From positions 22,981 through 86,980 of the forward strand of contig JAICGJ010000005.1 of the NCBI GenBank assembly GCA_025923195.1: 64,000 bases of DNA, in the 5' to 3' direction. Both the position numbers and the translations under genes were made by a program. Positions 10,403 to 20,319 of the stretch are shown here, one piece after another; the first letter of the stretch is position 1, and each line of letters starts with the position of its first letter. A model generated the notes under the pieces. The model did no database searches and had not been told where the DNA came from. It worked only from the letters and a program-made list of their open reading frames with translations. This DNA comes from Chryseolinea sp. GTDB lineage: Bacteria > Bacteroidota > Bacteroidia > Cytophagales > Cyclobacteriaceae.

Positions 10403-10873
10403 ATGTTCATGTGGGTAATCATCATAGCTCTGCTGGCGATAGGCCTGGGACTCATAATTATTGAGCTCGTCTTCATTCCAGGTACGACAGTGGTGGGATT
10501 GTTAGGCCTGATTTTTACTATTGTCGGTATTGTTATTAGCTATCGGCATTTTGGCAATGATATTGGGCTTTACATTTTACTGGGCACATCAGCTGCAGCG
10601 TTGGTTACCCTTTACTTTAGTTTTCGTTCGCGGGCATGGTCACGGTTTTCACATAAGTCCGCCATCGACAGCAAGGTAAATGAAGGCATGCTTAAAGAAT
10701 TAAATGTCGGGGATGAGGGAACCACGCGGTCTGCCCTGCGACCCATCGGAACTGCCGAATTTGGAAACCGGAACTTTGAGGTACGAACAACGGGAACTTT
10801 TTTAGACACCGGAACGCGAGTGAAGATCGTTCGAATTCAATCCAATCAAATAATAGTTGAACCCTTAAACTAA
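10403..10873 (+). CDS. NfeD-like membrane protein with OB-fold
   Basis: TM segments then [53 protein letters not shown]; directly upstream of a flotillin gene. Confidence 0.85.
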   Translation: MFMWVIIIALLAIGLGLIIIELVFIPGTTVVGLLGLIFTIVGIVISYRHFGNDIGLYILLGTSAAALVTLYFSFRSRAWSRFSHKSAIDSKVNEGMLKELNVGDEGTTRSALRPIGTAEFGNRNFEVRTTGTFLDTGTRVKIVRIQSNQIIVEPLN

Positions 10874-10881
10874 TTAATATC

Positions 10882-11877
10882 ATGCCCACCGAAGCCGTTT
10901 CTCTACTAGTACTGATTTTTGGTCTTCTCATCCTTTTTTTCATATTCCTTTATTTTGTTCCCGTCAATCTCTGGATCACAGCCCTGTTTTCAGGCGTAAA
11001 GGTTAGCTTGCTGAACCTGATTTTGATGAGGATTCGTAAAGTACCACCTCGCGTGGTGGTGGATTCTTTAATAACGGCTACGAAAGCCGGATTACAGATT
11101 TCATCCAATGATCTTGAAACCCACTACCTGGCAGGTGGGAACGTGCCAAACGTAATTCGTGCCTTGATATCGGCCGACAAAGCGAACATCAGCTTGACTT
11201 TCAAACAAGCTACCGCTATCGATCTGGCTGGACGCGATGTGTTCCAGGCTGTTCAGATTTCCGTTAATCCCAAAGTAATTACGACACCCAAAGTCGCCGG
11301 GGTTGCCTCTGATGGCATTCAGTTAATTGCCATTGCTCGCGTGACAGTTAGGGCGAGTATAGCTCAATTGGTCGGTGGCGCTGGTGAAGATACAATTCTT
11401 GCACGTGTAGGCGAAGGAATCGTATCCTCTATCGGTTCTGCCAAGTCTCACAAGGAAGTGTTGGAGAGCCCGGACAAAATTTCAAAGTTAGTTCTATCCC
11501 GTGGGCTAGACGCAGGTACCGCGTTCGAGATATTATCTATCGATATAGCAGACGTCGATGTTGGAGCAAATATTGGTGCAAAACTGCAAATAGATCAGGC
11601 CTCCGCCGACTTGAAGGTTGCTGAAGCAAGAGCTGAGGAACGCAGAGCAATGGCGGTAGCACTGGATCAGGAAATGAAGGCAAAAGCCCAGGAGGCAAGG
11701 GCAAAAGTTATCGAGGCTGAGGCTGAGATACCGAGAGCGATTGCATCCTCTTTTGAAAAGGGAAATCTGGGAATCATGGACTACTATAGAATGCAAAATG
11801 TACAGGCCGATACGGAGATGCGCCAGTCTATTTCGGGCTCTGGAAAAGGTGCGCCCGGAGCTCCGAAGAAAGACTAG
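10882..11877 (+). CDS. floA: Flotillin-like protein FloA
   Basis: N-terminal membrane segment, [36 protein letters not shown], coiled-coil C-terminus. Confidence 0.93.
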   Translation: MPTEAVSLLVLIFGLLILFFIFLYFVPVNLWITALFSGVKVSLLNLILMRIRKVPPRVVVDSLITATKAGLQISSNDLETHYLAGGNVPNVIRALISADKANISLTFKQATAIDLAGRDVFQAVQISVNPKVITTPKVAGVASDGIQLIAIARVTVRASIAQLVGGAGEDTILARVGEGIVSSIGSAKSHKEVLESPDKISKLVLSRGLDAGTAFEILSIDIADVDVGANIGAKLQIDQASADLKVAEARAEERRAMAVALDQEMKAKAQEARAKVIEAEAEIPRAIASSFEKGNLGIMDYYRMQNVQADTEMRQSISGSGKGAPGAPKKD

Positions 11878-11880
11878 AGT

Positions 11881-12107
11881 TCCGTTGTCCGTTGTCCGTT
11901 ATCCGTTATCCGTTAATAGTTAATAGTTAATAGGGAGTGAGCGAGGGTGTGTCGCTCGATTACAACTCGAATGGCGAAGAATGGACAAGACTACAAATTA
12001 ATAATGTTACCGATTGACATCCTGCACTAATCGGGATCGAGCGACACACCCTTCCCCGCACCCACTATTAACTATTAACGGATAACTAATAACGGTTAAC
12101 GGTCAAC
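11881..12107. repeat. Palindromic intergenic element, copy 1: outer GTTATCCGTTAATAG-type arms, inner 16-bp perfect inverted repeat, about 75 bp centre
   Basis: 11945-11960 gggtgtgtcgctcgat is the exact reverse complement of 12036-12051 atcgagcgacacaccc; outer arms CCGTTAATAGTTAATAG / CTATTAACTATTAACGG. Confidence 0.85.
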
Positions 12108-12110
12108 ATT

Positions 12111-14231
12111 TCAAAATCTCACCTCGCTCCACTGGGCGTTAACCTTGCCCAAGAAAACATCATTATAGGCATCGTAGCTGATGTAATCGTAAATCAGCGG
12201 TATTGTACTGATGCCCTTCAGACTAATGGCACCATATTTTCCATTGCGCTCGACAATTATGTATCCATTGTTCAGATCTCTCAGTTGGCTATATTTTGGG
12301 TTGATGAGTATTTTACCCTGCGCATCCGCAAGTCCGACTAAATTGTCCTGCCGGATTATAATATTACGGTGAGGCAAAATCTCGATTGACTGGTAGCGAG
12401 GGAAGAGTACAAGTTTGCCAGATGTCGCAGCAACACCAAACAGTCCTTTTTGTTTGACAACGGACAGGCCATTCTTGAAGGCAGACACTTCATCAAAGAT
12501 CGGTTGTATGGCGATTTTGTCATCGTGACCAATGAAGCCCCATTTTCCTCTGATTTTCATGGCAGCATATCCGTCGCTGAACGGCTGGATGTCGTCGTAG
12601 CGATTGGCGATTCTCAGTCGTCCTTGCGAATCAATGAATCCGAACTGACCATTCTTCTTTATCCCTCGTAAGCCTTCACTTTCGGGGTAGATCTTTTCTA
12701 CGCGCTCGGGCAATAGCTTCCGGTCAAGTATTACACCATTCATTCCAATCTCCCATATCGTGCCTGAGGGAAGGTATTCGAACAAGCTCTCTTCCCGCAC
12801 CTCAAGTCTGTTCTCAGAAAAATATACAATATTATTATCCAATGACTTAAGGTACACCGTCGGAGACCCGAATTCTAGAAAACGATCGTCGCCTATGAGC
12901 ACAATTTTGTTGGGCCTCGGCGTAACAAGCCAATGCTCTCTTTGATTGATGATTCCATATTGACCGTGAAACTTTACGACAATCTTGTCGCCGTGTTGCT
13001 GAAGTATAGAGTCATAGGTACAAGAAAGTATTTGTTTCCCATCCGGGTTAATGGCGCCCCAGAAGTTTCTGCTGATAACGGGGAAGAAACGACCATTGAA
13101 GGGAAGTATGGCATCGTACATTTTGGTGTGAAGAGATCTGCCTGTTGAGTCAAGCAGTATCCATCCGTCTTTACCCGTTAGCTTTTGATGCGACGGATAA
13201 TAGTGGCCATCACGCTTCAGCGCTGAATAATTTGGCGGAATTATCACCTTACCATCACCTCTAATTACACCACATTTTCCGTCTATACAGAATATAGCCG
13301 TTCCATTTCGAAAACTTTCAAGCGAATGCATTCTTATCGTCGATACAGGTTTTAAGGTGTAATCTGTGAGTTGGATTGCGCCTGAATTCCTGATCGCCAA
13401 CAAATTTTTACTGATTTCCCCCACCGAGTCGGCCGATACTTTTTGATGGAGCTTGTTTTCCCCGCTTAGAAAAAACCATGTGGCGGTTTGCCTTGTGGAA
13501 ACTTTACCATCCCCTTTGATTTGAATCTCTTGAGACTGAGCTTCAATTTTAGTGACTCCATTCCGGTCTATGAGACCCTGACGTCCACTTTGATATATAA
13601 TGGCATAGTCCTTTTTGAAGTGTGACATGCTATCGTTATCAAAGTTTGTAAGCTGCTTGCCGATATCTGTGAACAGAGCCCATTTACCTTCGAAATTTTC
13701 TGCAGCATAGCGCAGGCTACCAACGGATTTTATATTCTTAAACGTTTGAGGAATGAGCATTCTGTTTTCAAGATCTATCAGTCCGTACTTGTATTGATCG
13801 CCGACTTTGCTAAAAACAATGGCGCGAAGGGAAGACAGTCTGATATCGTCGTATTGAAATGGAATAATTTCTTTACCCGCAGGATTGATGACCCCGGAGA
13901 CTACACGAAGTGATAACGGAGATCTTTTTCTTGCAAACAGTAGTGTTGCGTCGACTGGAGAGATTTCTTCGAACTCCGCTTTAGTGATAAGCTGGTTGGA
14001 AATATTTATCAACCCCCATTTTCCGCCAGTGCGATAGCCAGTCGCATTACTCATGATTGAGAACTTTCCATCGCTCCAGCCAAGAGCCTCATACTTTGCC
14101 GGTATTAAGACTTTACCAGCCTCGTTCTTAAGGCCTACCTTGCCGTTGTCCTCAAACACGCTATACCCTCTGGCAAATAGGGAGCAGAAGCAGAGGATTA
14201 CAACGCAAAAAATGTTTTTCACACGTTTCAT
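12111..14231 (-). CDS. WG-repeat protein with signal peptide
   Basis: 706 aa with repeated GKWGLI / GQFGFIDSQGRLRIANRYDDIQPFSDGYAAMKIRGKWGFIGHDDKIAIQPIFDEV units. Confidence 0.9.
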   Translation of the reverse strand: MKRVKNIFCVVILCFCSLFARGYSVFEDNGKVGLKNEAGKVLIPAKYEALGWSDGKFSIMSNATGYRTGGKWGLINISNQLITKAEFEEISPVDATLLFARKRSPLSLRVVSGVINPAGKEIIPFQYDDIRLSSLRAIVFSKVGDQYKYGLIDLENRMLIPQTFKNIKSVGSLRYAAENFEGKWALFTDIGKQLTNFDNDSMSHFKKDYAIIYQSGRQGLIDRNGVTKIEAQSQEIQIKGDGKVSTRQTATWFFLSGENKLHQKVSADSVGEISKNLLAIRNSGAIQLTDYTLKPVSTIRMHSLESFRNGTAIFCIDGKCGVIRGDGKVIIPPNYSALKRDGHYYPSHQKLTGKDGWILLDSTGRSLHTKMYDAILPFNGRFFPVISRNFWGAINPDGKQILSCTYDSILQQHGDKIVVKFHGQYGIINQREHWLVTPRPNKIVLIGDDRFLEFGSPTVYLKSLDNNIVYFSENRLEVREESLFEYLPSGTIWEIGMNGVILDRKLLPERVEKIYPESEGLRGIKKNGQFGFIDSQGRLRIANRYDDIQPFSDGYAAMKIRGKWGFIGHDDKIAIQPIFDEVSAFKNGLSVVKQKGLFGVAATSGKLVLFPRYQSIEILPHRNIIIRQDNLVGLADAQGKILINPKYSQLRDLNNGYIIVERNGKYGAISLKGISTIPLIYDYISYDAYNDVFLGKVNAQWSEVRF

Positions 14232-14341
14232 CTAGCACAAAGTTAGATCAGAAAATGGAATCAAATAATTTTTATGAAATTTGTCCGGTAGACGGTATAA
14301 GGAGGGATGTAAGATACCTGTCAAATTAAAAGCAAAAAGAG

Positions 14342-15718
14342 ATGTATATCCAACAGCTGTATACAAATTGCCTCGCTGAAGCGGCATACTATATCGAGTC
14401 AGAAGGCAATGCAGCCATCATTGACCCGCTGCGCGAGACCGAACCGTATTTATCGCTTGCCAATCAACGCGGAGCAACCATTCGGTACGTTTTCGAAACT
14501 CACTTCCACGCAGATTTTGTCTCTGGACACATCGATTTGTCAAGGAAAGTTAACGCGCCAATTATATATGGCCCCGAGGCAAATACAAATTATGAGGTTT
14601 ACAATGCTAAGGACGGTGAGGAATTTAAACTTGGAAGGGTTAAAATACGCGTGCTGCATACCCCTGGCCATACGCCGGAATCTTCGTGCTACTTGTTGAT
14701 CGATGAAAACGGAAAAGAATATGCGGTCTTTACAGGCGATACTTTGTTTGTAGGTGATGTGGGCAGACCCGATTTACTAGACGGTGTCATATCCAGTGAA
14801 ACGCTCGCGGGCATGTTGTATGATTCCCTTCAACAAAAAATAAAAATATTGGCCGACCATGTCATTGTGTACCCGGCACACGGTCCCGGTTCCGCATGTG
14901 GAAAGAGTATTGGAAAAGAAACATTCTCTACGATCGGCGAACAAAAGAAGTTTAATTACGCCCTTCAGGAAATGTCCCGAGAAGAATTTATTGAAAAAGT
15001 AACGGAAGGAATTTTGCCTCCTCCTGCGTATTTCTTTGAGGATGCGCGTATTAATAAAACTGGCTATACTCCTATCGACGACGTGATCACCAGGAATACA
15101 AAGCCTTTAACCCTGCAGCAGTTCAAAAAAGCCGTTGATAATGGAGCTTACATACTTGACACACGCGCGGCGGACGACTTCGAAAAGGGATTCTTACCCG
15201 GCTCGATAAATATTGGACTTAACGGTCAGTTTGCGGTCTGGGTGGGTACACTGGTTGATATTCAACGGGAACTTGTCCTAGTAACCGAACCCGGCAAGGA
15301 AGTTGAGAGTGTATTGAGGCTTGCAAGAGTCGGGTATGAAAAGATTACTGGCTACTTACAAGGCGGACCGTCAGCATACGATGGCCCGCTAGATCACGTT
15401 GACTCTATCGCCGGGGATAAAATTCAGGAGGAATTAAATTCAGGAGCCATCATTCTGGACGTCCGGAAGCCAGGCGAATGGAATGTAAGTCATGTTAAAG
15501 GAGCTATTTTTTTACCACTTGCAGACTTTCCTGACAACCTAGCCAGCCTTGATAAGAACAAAAAATATATCGTGCATTGCGGAGGCGGCTATCGTTCCAT
15601 GACCGCTATCTCCATCATGAAAAAGCTTGGCTTTAATAATCTAGTAAATATTTACGGAGGATTCGGAGCGCTTCAGGATGCAGGACTTGAAATTCTGACG
15701 GAAGCTCTAACGGCATGA
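14342..15718 (+). CDS. Metallo-beta-lactamase-fold hydrolase (persulfide dioxygenase-like) fused to two rhodanese domains
   Basis: THFHADFVSGH, HTPGHTPES, GDTLFVGDVGRPDL; then ILDTRAADDFEKGFLPGSINI and ILDVRKPGEWNVSHVKGA...VHCGGGYRS. Confidence 0.93.
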   Translation: MYIQQLYTNCLAEAAYYIESEGNAAIIDPLRETEPYLSLANQRGATIRYVFETHFHADFVSGHIDLSRKVNAPIIYGPEANTNYEVYNAKDGEEFKLGRVKIRVLHTPGHTPESSCYLLIDENGKEYAVFTGDTLFVGDVGRPDLLDGVISSETLAGMLYDSLQQKIKILADHVIVYPAHGPGSACGKSIGKETFSTIGEQKKFNYALQEMSREEFIEKVTEGILPPPAYFFEDARINKTGYTPIDDVITRNTKPLTLQQFKKAVDNGAYILDTRAADDFEKGFLPGSINIGLNGQFAVWVGTLVDIQRELVLVTEPGKEVESVLRLARVGYEKITGYLQGGPSAYDGPLDHVDSIAGDKIQEELNSGAIILDVRKPGEWNVSHVKGAIFLPLADFPDNLASLDKNKKYIVHCGGGYRSMTAISIMKKLGFNNLVNIYGGFGALQDAGLEILTEALTA

Positions 15719-15762
15719 CCATACGCATGAGTCCTCATTTAGTCGGTCAGGCTCACTAAGGA

Positions 15763-16902
15763 TTATTCCAGCTTTTTGTGAAAGAATAGCTCGTGGTCTT
15801 CCAACAATTCAGGATGAGCGATTTTGACAAGATCTTTCAAAATTAGGTCAGGTCGCAAGTAACCAAGCTCCAGAAACTCGCTTCCCCCTTTTGCCCCTCT
15901 GCGCGCATTGGATGTGTAGACTTGATTTTCTCGGTAAGCCCTGAACCTCGCATATCTATGATCGGCATGTTGAATTTCCTGCATAGACTCAAATGAACCT
16001 ACGCCAATCCATAAGTCCGCATTGTAAGCCCTTTCATAGACCGATTCAAAGTCTAATTCGAGGAATCCGTTTGAAGTATCATTGCTCCACAAATAGTTGC
16101 AACCACCGTCTCTCAGTAATTTGGCGGCATAATTCTGGCCGCCCGGCAGGAACCATGCATCACCATAAACAACGCCGCTTAACACCGAGGGTCTTTCGGC
16201 GGCATTATCCACTAGAGCTTTCGTGTTTAGATAATCTTTTTCGATGGTCTTGAAAACAGAGTCCGCTTCTTCCTCTTTGTTGAAAAAAAGCGCCATAAAT
16301 TTTATCCACTCTGCTCTGCCGAGAGGGTGTTTTTCCAGATACTCAGCATTTATAGCAACCGGTACATTCAAGTCTTCAATTTTCTTAAATTGCCCGTAGT
16401 CGCTGTTCATCGTATAGCCCAGGACCATATCGGGCTTTAACATGGCAATACGTTCAAGATTCAACCCTTTATCCACACCTAGCTCCTGAACTTTGCCGGC
16501 ATCAATCCGGTTTCGCGCCCGTTCTGAGCTGATGTAGTCCGTGGTAGGGAACCCCGATAGTTTGTCGGTTTCATTCAGGTAATCCAGAAGCGGTATATGG
16601 GTTGTTGATGTGCAAACTATTGATGATAACGGGATGCGGATTATGCGCACATCAGCCTCATGCGATGGAACGGTCTTTCCTTTTGATACTAATAAGTACT
16701 TGTATCCTGACGTCGCTCCCTGGAATGGATATAATACTTCAACCAGCTTGGTACCGTCGTCCTGATATGCGACCCTGAATCCTGTCGCATACTGGATGGT
16801 TGTCGCTGAATTATTAGTGGCATAGGTGTCAGCACTCTTTTCTTTCTGACAGCCAATTAGGATCAAAATCACAGTCACTCTCAATACGAATATATGCCTC
16901 AT
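15763..16902 (-). CDS. ABC-transporter periplasmic binding lipoprotein, BtuF/FepB-like
   Basis: MRHIFVLRVTVILILIGCQKE (lipobox), LNLERIAMLKPDMVLGYTM, LRDGGCNYLW; divergent from a riboswitch-controlled receptor. Track start 16989 is likely too early. Confidence 0.85.
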   Translation of the reverse strand: MRHIFVLRVTVILILIGCQKEKSADTYATNNSATTIQYATGFRVAYQDDGTKLVEVLYPFQGATSGYKYLLVSKGKTVPSHEADVRIIRIPLSSIVCTSTTHIPLLDYLNETDKLSGFPTTDYISSERARNRIDAGKVQELGVDKGLNLERIAMLKPDMVLGYTMNSDYGQFKKIEDLNVPVAINAEYLEKHPLGRAEWIKFMALFFNKEEEADSVFKTIEKDYLNTKALVDNAAERPSVLSGVVYGDAWFLPGGQNYAAKLLRDGGCNYLWSNDTSNGFLELDFESVYERAYNADLWIGVGSFESMQEIQHADHRYARFRAYRENQVYTSNARRGAKGGSEFLELGYLRPDLILKDLVKIAHPELLEDHELFFHKKLE

Positions 16903-17024
16903 GTTTGCAAGATAGCGGTTCCAGTGGTGATGATCAGAAAGCCCTGAAGTCGGAGTGACAAATAAATTGTGACGATAGCGCATTTGCAAAATACAACGGA
17001 GTGGCTTACGTTTGTTTCGGATTT

Positions 17025-17205
17025 TGGTTCTTCTGCTGTTACAACATCAGAAGATTAAAAGGGAATACCGGTGTGATACATATCAATTCCGGAGCTGTCC
17101 CCGCAACTGTAATTCATATCGTAATGCTGACAATCCGATTGCCACTGTGTCGCAATTCGCGCCATGGGAAGGCGTCAGCAAGTGAAAAGCCAGGAGACCT
17201 GCCAC
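17025..17205 (+). promoter_or_regulatory. Cobalamin (AdoCbl) riboswitch
   Basis: Ordered conserved blocks: aaaagggaataccggtg, ccggagctgtccccgcaactgtaa (B12-box-like), gattgccactg, catgggaaggcg, gtgaaaagccaggagacctgcc. Confidence 0.92.
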
Positions 17206-17243
17206 AAATCTAAATTTTAATCAGAGCTTTCGGGTGAAAGGCA

Positions 17244-19454
17244 ATGAGTAGATGGGCTTATCCCTGTTTATTTTCATTTCTTCCAGAGCTCATGGTATTT
17301 ACAACTTGGCAAACCCAAAATGCTGTGAGAAAATTTTACAAATTAATCTTGACCTTGAATGCCTGTTCACACCTGGTTGTTGCTCAGGATTCATTAAAAA
17401 CAACCATGCTTGATGAGGTTGTCACAACGGCCACCCGGTACGACCAAATGCTTATCGAAGCCCCTAGAAGTGCTGCCGTCATTAGCAACGATTTCATCAG
17501 AAAAAGCAGTTTCAGTTCAGTTGGTGAATTGCTTTCCAGCCAGGGTAGTATCTACGTCGTTGGCGCTTATCAAACCCCGGGCAGTTCTCAAAGCTTGTTC
17601 ATGCGGGGCGCCAACAGCAATCAGACAGCCGTCTTGATTGATGGCGTGCGAATTACCGATCCCTCGTCGCCAAACGCAGCTATAGACATCAATGAATTGT
17701 CGCTCACAGATGTTGATCGCATAGAAATAATACGTGGTTCTCACAGCACCTTGTACGGCGGGGCAGCTGTAGGAGGCGTGATTAATATCATTACAAAAAG
17801 AGGACACAACCCCGGTTTCCATGGTGATGTCAGCCTATCTGGAGGAACCTTTGGAAACTCATCCTCAGTTTTATCACAGAACGTAAGCGCGAATTATACC
17901 CTGAAAAGTGGGATTTACTTCACAGGATCTCTATTTAATCAAAATGTGAATGGCCTTAATGCCTCCTTGGATACACTAACGGACACCGGGGTTTATCATA
18001 CAGCAGATAAGGATGATTTCGAAAAAACCGATGCGTATGTGAAAGCGGGATTCAAGAATAACCTTTGGAATGGCTTTGTCTCCTACAAAAGAACAGATCA
18101 GCGTGCTGATATTGACGACGGCGCATACAATGATGACGACAATGCATACCTTGATTTCAAACGGAATCTGGTCAACTATCAACTTAGCTATCAATTAACG
18201 GACGATTGGCGAATTGCCGGGGTCGGCTCATGGAGCGATTCAAAGAGACTCAGCTTGAACGATTCATCGATTGTAGACGAGATTGGTAACTATGATGCAA
18301 CGTTTATCAATGGACTTTATAGAGGTAAAATTAACACGAATGAATTACAGCTGAACTATCATCATCAACGATTTATCGCCGTAGCCGGCGGGGGCCGTTA
18401 TGGAGAGGATATGAACTTCAATACTTTTTACTTTAGCCGCTCGGTTTTTGGCGAATTCACATCGATCGTAAATTACGACACGCTTGATACGTCGGCCTCA
18501 ACCAATTACGCCTTCGGACACGTAACACTTAAACTTGACCATTTCAATTTCGCCGTTGGCACTAGGTGGAGTGATCATTCTTTATTCGGGAATCACTGGA
18601 CCTTCGAAGCAAATCCATCTTACTATTTTAGCAACACGCACCTTTACGCCTCTCTGTCGACAGGATTTAATCCGGCTTCCTTGTACCAATTATACGATCC
18701 GTCACAAGGTTTTAACGCATATACTACCCGTGGTAATCGGAATTTGAAGCCAGAAGAATCAATGTCACTAGAATTGGGAATAAAGAAAGAATTTAAGCCA
18801 GGAAGTTACGTGACTTTTTCAGCCTTTCGGACAGAAACCAAGAATTCCATTGAATACGTATACCTGTGGAACAAGAATACGGCCATTGAAGAATTGACTT
18901 TTTCTGATAACATGGGAGACACTTACCTGAATATTGCCCGGCAGGTTGTAAACGGCCTGGAGATAGAAGGAAGTACCGAAGTTGACAAGTTCCAGTTGCG
19001 CGGTAACGTAACCTGGATCGAGGGAACAATTTCCATTGATCCTTCGGATATCAATACGCAACAAACTGGTGGACATCATGTGCAGTTATTCAATTATGGT
19101 ACGTTTGTTACCGGCGATGTTAACGTCGATAAGCTAGTCAGAAGACCGAGCTTCATGGCCTATGCGGAATTGAGTTATAAGCTGCGAACCAACCTTACGA
19201 TGAGTGCGGCATACCGTTATACCGGATCGCGGTTCGATTCCGGTTATGATGAAACACTCGGTCCTTACGGAGCTTTAAACCAATTTGAAGTGGAATACTA
19301 CGACCTGATAGATATCGGACTTAACTGGGAAGTGTCGAAGGGGTTTATGTTGGGCGTAAAAGTGGAAAATATTCTGGACGAGTCCTATCGGGAAATAATC
19401 GGATTTCAAACTCGAGGAAGGAGTGCCACCGCAAAGCTAAATTTTAGATGGTAA
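17244..19454 (+). CDS. TonB-dependent outer-membrane receptor, BtuB-like
   Basis: Plug domain (DEVVTTATRYDQMLIEAPRSAAVIS...VEIIRGSHSTLYGGAAVGGVINIITKRG-type), C-terminal barrel ending ...ATAKLNFRW; directly downstream of the riboswitch. Confidence 0.92.
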   Translation: MSRWAYPCLFSFLPELMVFTTWQTQNAVRKFYKLILTLNACSHLVVAQDSLKTTMLDEVVTTATRYDQMLIEAPRSAAVISNDFIRKSSFSSVGELLSSQGSIYVVGAYQTPGSSQSLFMRGANSNQTAVLIDGVRITDPSSPNAAIDINELSLTDVDRIEIIRGSHSTLYGGAAVGGVINIITKRGHNPGFHGDVSLSGGTFGNSSSVLSQNVSANYTLKSGIYFTGSLFNQNVNGLNASLDTLTDTGVYHTADKDDFEKTDAYVKAGFKNNLWNGFVSYKRTDQRADIDDGAYNDDDNAYLDFKRNLVNYQLSYQLTDDWRIAGVGSWSDSKRLSLNDSSIVDEIGNYDATFINGLYRGKINTNELQLNYHHQRFIAVAGGGRYGEDMNFNTFYFSRSVFGEFTSIVNYDTLDTSASTNYAFGHVTLKLDHFNFAVGTRWSDHSLFGNHWTFEANPSYYFSNTHLYASLSTGFNPASLYQLYDPSQGFNAYTTRGNRNLKPEESMSLELGIKKEFKPGSYVTFSAFRTETKNSIEYVYLWNKNTAIEELTFSDNMGDTYLNIARQVVNGLEIEGSTEVDKFQLRGNVTWIEGTISIDPSDINTQQTGGHHVQLFNYGTFVTGDVNVDKLVRRPSFMAYAELSYKLRTNLTMSAAYRYTGSRFDSGYDETLGPYGALNQFEVEYYDLIDIGLNWEVSKGFMLGVKVENILDESYREIIGFQTRGRSATAKLNFRW

Positions 19455-19472
19455 GCAAAAATCCCAACTACC

Positions 19473-20312
19473 TTGAGCTACAGTGAAGACTACTATTGGG
19501 AAAATGGCTTGTTGGTCTTCACGGAAGCATATCACCTCAAACGAGGTTACTGCTGTCAGAATGGATGTCGGCATTGTCCTTATGGTAAAGAGCGACTGAG
19601 ACAAAAAATTACGGTTAGCTGGAGTGGGGGCAAAGATTCGGCGTTAGCCTTGTACAAGATCCTAACATCAAAAACTTTTGAGGTTGCGAACATCCATACC
19701 GTTATTGACGCAGGCACAAAAAGAGTTGGCTTACACGGGGTATCGGAAACGCTTATTGAACGACAGGCGGAGGAAATCGGAATTCCGCTGGAAAAAATTC
19801 ATATTCCTTCCACCGATGGCACAAGTGCGTACGAAAGTCATTTAAGAACGTTTTATCAGCGATGTGTCGAGGAAGGTATTGTAGGAGTTGCCTTCGGTGA
19901 CATACATCTTCAGGATCTAAAGGAATACAGGATACTTCTGTTGAAACCCTCTGGACTGTCTGCCATATTTCCGCTTTGGGGACTTGAAAGCAGCTTTATA
20001 TTGAAGGAGATAATTGCAGCCGGATTCAAAACGAGAATTTGCGCGGCTAACGCTAGTTTGTTCTCAATCGATCGAGTAGGAGGAATAATCGATGATCATT
20101 TTGTTGAGACCCTTCCGCAAGGTGTCGATCCTTGCGGGGAAAACGGCGAGTTTCATACGTTTGTCTATGATGGTCCGTTATTCAAAAGGGAAATACAAAT
20201 CGTGGCAGGCGAGGTTGTTCGACAAACATACCGGTATAAAAAACTGAATCCCTCTGGTGAAATTGAAGATGTTGAGACGGCTTTTTGGTTTAGAGATTAT
20301 TTGCAGTTGTAG
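19473..20312 (+). CDS. DUF5522-like Cys-rich N-terminal module fused to Dph6-type ATP pyrophosphatase
   Basis: Apparent TTG start. YYWENGLLVFTEAYHLKRGYCCQNGCRHCPYG then VSWSGGKDSALALYK (PP-loop) ... DPCGENGEFHTFVYDGPLF. Confidence 0.85.
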   Translation: MSYSEDYYWENGLLVFTEAYHLKRGYCCQNGCRHCPYGKERLRQKITVSWSGGKDSALALYKILTSKTFEVANIHTVIDAGTKRVGLHGVSETLIERQAEEIGIPLEKIHIPSTDGTSAYESHLRTFYQRCVEEGIVGVAFGDIHLQDLKEYRILLLKPSGLSAIFPLWGLESSFILKEIIAAGFKTRICAANASLFSIDRVGGIIDDHFVETLPQGVDPCGENGEFHTFVYDGPLFKREIQIVAGEVVRQTYRYKKLNPSGEIEDVETAFWFRDYLQL

Positions 20313-20319
20313 ACTCCGT

